Shown here piece after piece: positions 26,045 to 27,740 of a DNA stretch of 27,740 nucleotides. The translations under genes and the position numbers were made by a program. The stretch's first letter is position 1. Each line of letters starts with the position of its first letter. The stretch is from a virus: positions 1 to 27,740 of IMG/VR virus record IMGVR_UViG_3300006805_000021, one strand, 5' to 3'. The notes under the pieces were generated by a model. The model had not been told where the DNA came from, ran no database searches, and saw only the letters and a list, made by a program, of their open reading frames with translations.

Positions 26045-27740
26045 CAAAACACGCCTCGTTGTGGCCGTACTGCTCACGCTTTCCCAAGCGGTTTTTGTTC
26101 AGGTGGTCGGGGCACAATGCCCCGGCCCCGCTCAACGTACGGTGCTCATCAACCTGCAACGCGCCAACGTGCTGGGGAGCACTCGGGCCGGACAGGTGCC
26201 GCTCACCGATACCTGCGGAAACCAGCGCTACGTCCGTCAGGTACAGATCAACCTTGACACCATCAACTACATACCCGCACAGACGGGCAACACGGCCAAT
26301 CTTTCGGAGTTCGTGACCGACACCACAGGTGCGTTGTGGTACATAGACTGGAAAGGCGAAGCGGTGCAGATGCATGGCGGCGGCACCTGCGATCAGGATT
26401 GGCTACAGATAGCCGACGCATCGTGCCCGGAGAGCATCAACGACAGCATATACCACCAGAAATATGCCGCCGTGGGTGCGAGGTATGTTTGGCCGGGAGC
26501 CACATTTTTGGTTAACGACAGTTCCAATGTGAACGGTGCCCTGCAAGTCATCCAGGGCGACAGAATTGTGAAACTTGCTTTTTACGACCTATCAAATGAG
26601 ACGTGGACAATGGTGCACGGCAACGGCGGCGAACTATCTGTGTACGTTCCGCAGGATGGCGGATTTACGGTTTCAACCGCCAGCGGCACGCCTGAAATGG
26701 CCGTGGCCGACGTGACGCATTTTCAAGTGCTGACGGTGGACAGCACGATCGCCATGAACCAGTACCCGAACACGCGGAGGGATACCCAGGCGGTGGCCAA
26801 CTTTCTTTACACCGACGACATGGGCACCGTGCGCAGCCAAAGCGTGGATTCGTTCCCGCTGGCAGGTCGTGGCGGCATATATGGCGGTTCAGGATTGATT
26901 CCAGATTCTACCAGCGCAGAGGTTTATTTTGGTGGATTTTTTCAAATTGCCTACCCGTCTGGCGTGTTTGATCCGGCCATACGAGTAACCGACAACCCGC
27001 CTACCACATCGAGGCAGGTGGACATAAACAGCACAAACGCCACTATTCAGGTTTACCCAAATAATGTAACGGTTGAAGCCCAAGACGGGGTAAACATGAT
27101 TTCAAACGATGGCAGCGAAATGGAAGGGGCTTTTTTTATGTCCCCTTATTCTGTTGGGTTTTCATTGGATAGTTCCGTTGCTGTGGGCTTTAAAAGGGTG
27201 TATGCAGACGGGGAGCGGGTTAGAATGCAAGCATCAAATTCAGGAGAGCCGGGAGCATCAATTGTTGAAGCCACGCCTTCATATTCAGGAAATGCGCCAA
27301 GCGCACAAATGCAAGTTAGTTGGACAGGCGCATTGTATGAAACCAACTCCGTGTTTGTTGACACAACGGGCGTAAAAATTGAAACTTTTGGCTCTTTTGG
27401 TTCACCGGGGCAAGTGCTTCGAAATTCAGGTGGATATCTTGTTTGGGCAGACACTACCGCCATTTCATCGGTTAACATATATAATTCCAACGGCAGCATC
27501 AGCACAAACCGAACGGTGACGCTTTCAGACACGTTACTTTTTGATGCGGCCAGCAGCGCCGGTTCGATTCAATACAACAGCCTAACCGGCAATAATTTGG
27601 AAATTGACGAAACACAGATTCAATTCGGAGACATTACGAACGCAGCAGACGGCATTGGCTTGAAAGCCGATGCGGCGTTGGTAATCCTCGGCGATGTATT
27701 CGACCTTGGAAACACTTACATATCGTCTGGAACGGGCGGG
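26031..27740 (+). CDS. Receptor-binding/fibre-like protein with signal peptide, N-terminal part
   Basis: The open frame runs off the window end and continues at base 124 to the stop at 645, giving 743 residues in the circle. The first 29 residues are a classic signal peptide: basic KWFSKTR, hydrophobic LVVAVLLTLSQAVFVQVV, cleavage after GAQ. The mature part contains QINLDTINYIPAQTGNTANL and LWYIDWKGEAVQM, patterns I know from fibre or adhesin proteins of Bacteroidota phages. Long Asn/Ser/Thr-rich beta repeats follow. A secreted adhesin of this size next to a glycine-rich tip protein suggests host binding. No T9SS C-terminal domain or autotransporter barrel is seen. Confidence 0.78.
   Translation, partial: MKWFSKTRLVVAVLLTLSQAVFVQVVGAQCPGPAQRTVLINLQRANVLGSTRAGQVPLTDTCGNQRYVRQVQINLDTINYIPAQTGNTANLSEFVTDTTGALWYIDWKGEAVQMHGGGTCDQDWLQIADASCPESINDSIYHQKYAAVGARYVWPGATFLVNDSSNVNGALQVIQGDRIVKLAFYDLSNETWTMVHGNGGELSVYVPQDGGFTVSTASGTPEMAVADVTHFQVLTVDSTIAMNQYPNTRRDTQAVANFLYTDDMGTVRSQSVDSFPLAGRGGIYGGSGLIPDSTSAEVYFGGFFQIAYPSGVFDPAIRVTDNPPTTSRQVDINSTNATIQVYPNNVTVEAQDGVNMISNDGSEMEGAFFMSPYSVGFSLDSSVAVGFKRVYADGERVRMQASNSGEPGASIVEATPSYSGNAPSAQMQVSWTGALYETNSVFVDTTGVKIETFGSFGSPGQVLRNSGGYLVWADTTAISSVNIYNSNGSISTNRTVTLSDTLLFDAASSAGSIQYNSLTGNNLEIDETQIQFGDITNAADGIGLKADAALVILGDVFDLGNTYISSGTGG
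27618..27740. repeat. Terminal redundancy, right copy
   Basis: Identical to 1-123; see that entry. Its presence shows the sequence closes on itself. Confidence 0.93.

Overview
The window is one complete circular genome of about 27.6 kb. Its first 123 bases recur as its last 123 (1-123 = 27618-27740), and a single 743-codon gene reads through the junction (26031-27617, then 1-645). The gene content suggests a temperate virus or plasmid-prophage of a moderate-GC Bacteroidota host. The clues are one sequence matching the TTG-(19-21)-TAnnTTTG promoter typical of that phylum, a Bacteroidota-type tyrosine recombinase, a lack of obvious Shine-Dalgarno sequences, and many small phage-type genes. Recognisable tailed-phage hallmarks (large terminase, portal, tail tube, tape measure) are absent. 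I see only one Walker A motif, in the replicative helicase.

Layout. 20255 through the junction to 3501 is a rightward late/virion module. It holds an LEA-2-like membrane protein, a transglutaminase-like protein, a large TM-ended protein, a basic DNA-binding protein, a glycine-rich membrane protein, the probable major capsid protein followed by a strong terminator, several small virion-type proteins, two secreted receptor-binding-like proteins with signal peptides, TM-anchored small proteins, a GH108 endolysin with a C-terminal TM, and a holin-like protein. It ends at a terminator (3535-3565). 3574-5849 is the lysogeny module: integrase and an Xre regulator leftward, a truncated second regulator, an operator/promoter region, and a rightward Cro-like gene. 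6024-12547 is the early/replication module, with a membrane/coiled-coil protein, an ASCH-like protein, a DnaG-type primase fused to an SF3-like helicase, a winged-helix protein and small genes.

12544-16613 is the most striking part. Eight palindromic repeats of about 60 bp separate small rightward genes, usually one per interval, and a ninth repeat lies at 20069. Six of the eight, plus the ninth, start with TAACT and end with AGTTA or GGTTA, enclose inner L-box-like arms, and look like integron attC sites. In three intervals the outer bases at the 3' end of the unit are complementary to the first bases of that same unit, as expected for circular gene cassettes. I read this as an integron-like cassette array carried by a virus.

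16614-17778 is non-coding. It contains a 142-nt element closed by a perfect 16-bp stem, two strong terminators, ten copies of TACACTT/AAGTGTA including a perfect 20-bp inverted repeat (candidate replication origin), and a promoter followed about 60 bp later by a terminator (small RNA or attenuator). 17779-19984 encodes a small protein, a GT-B-type and a GT-A-type glycosyltransferase, and two overlapping small genes.

Together, the many TM-anchored late proteins, the secreted adhesins and the missing tailed-phage machinery favour a non-tailed, possibly lipid-containing virus whose accessory genes are arranged as mobile cassettes. This is inference and needs structural homology searches.
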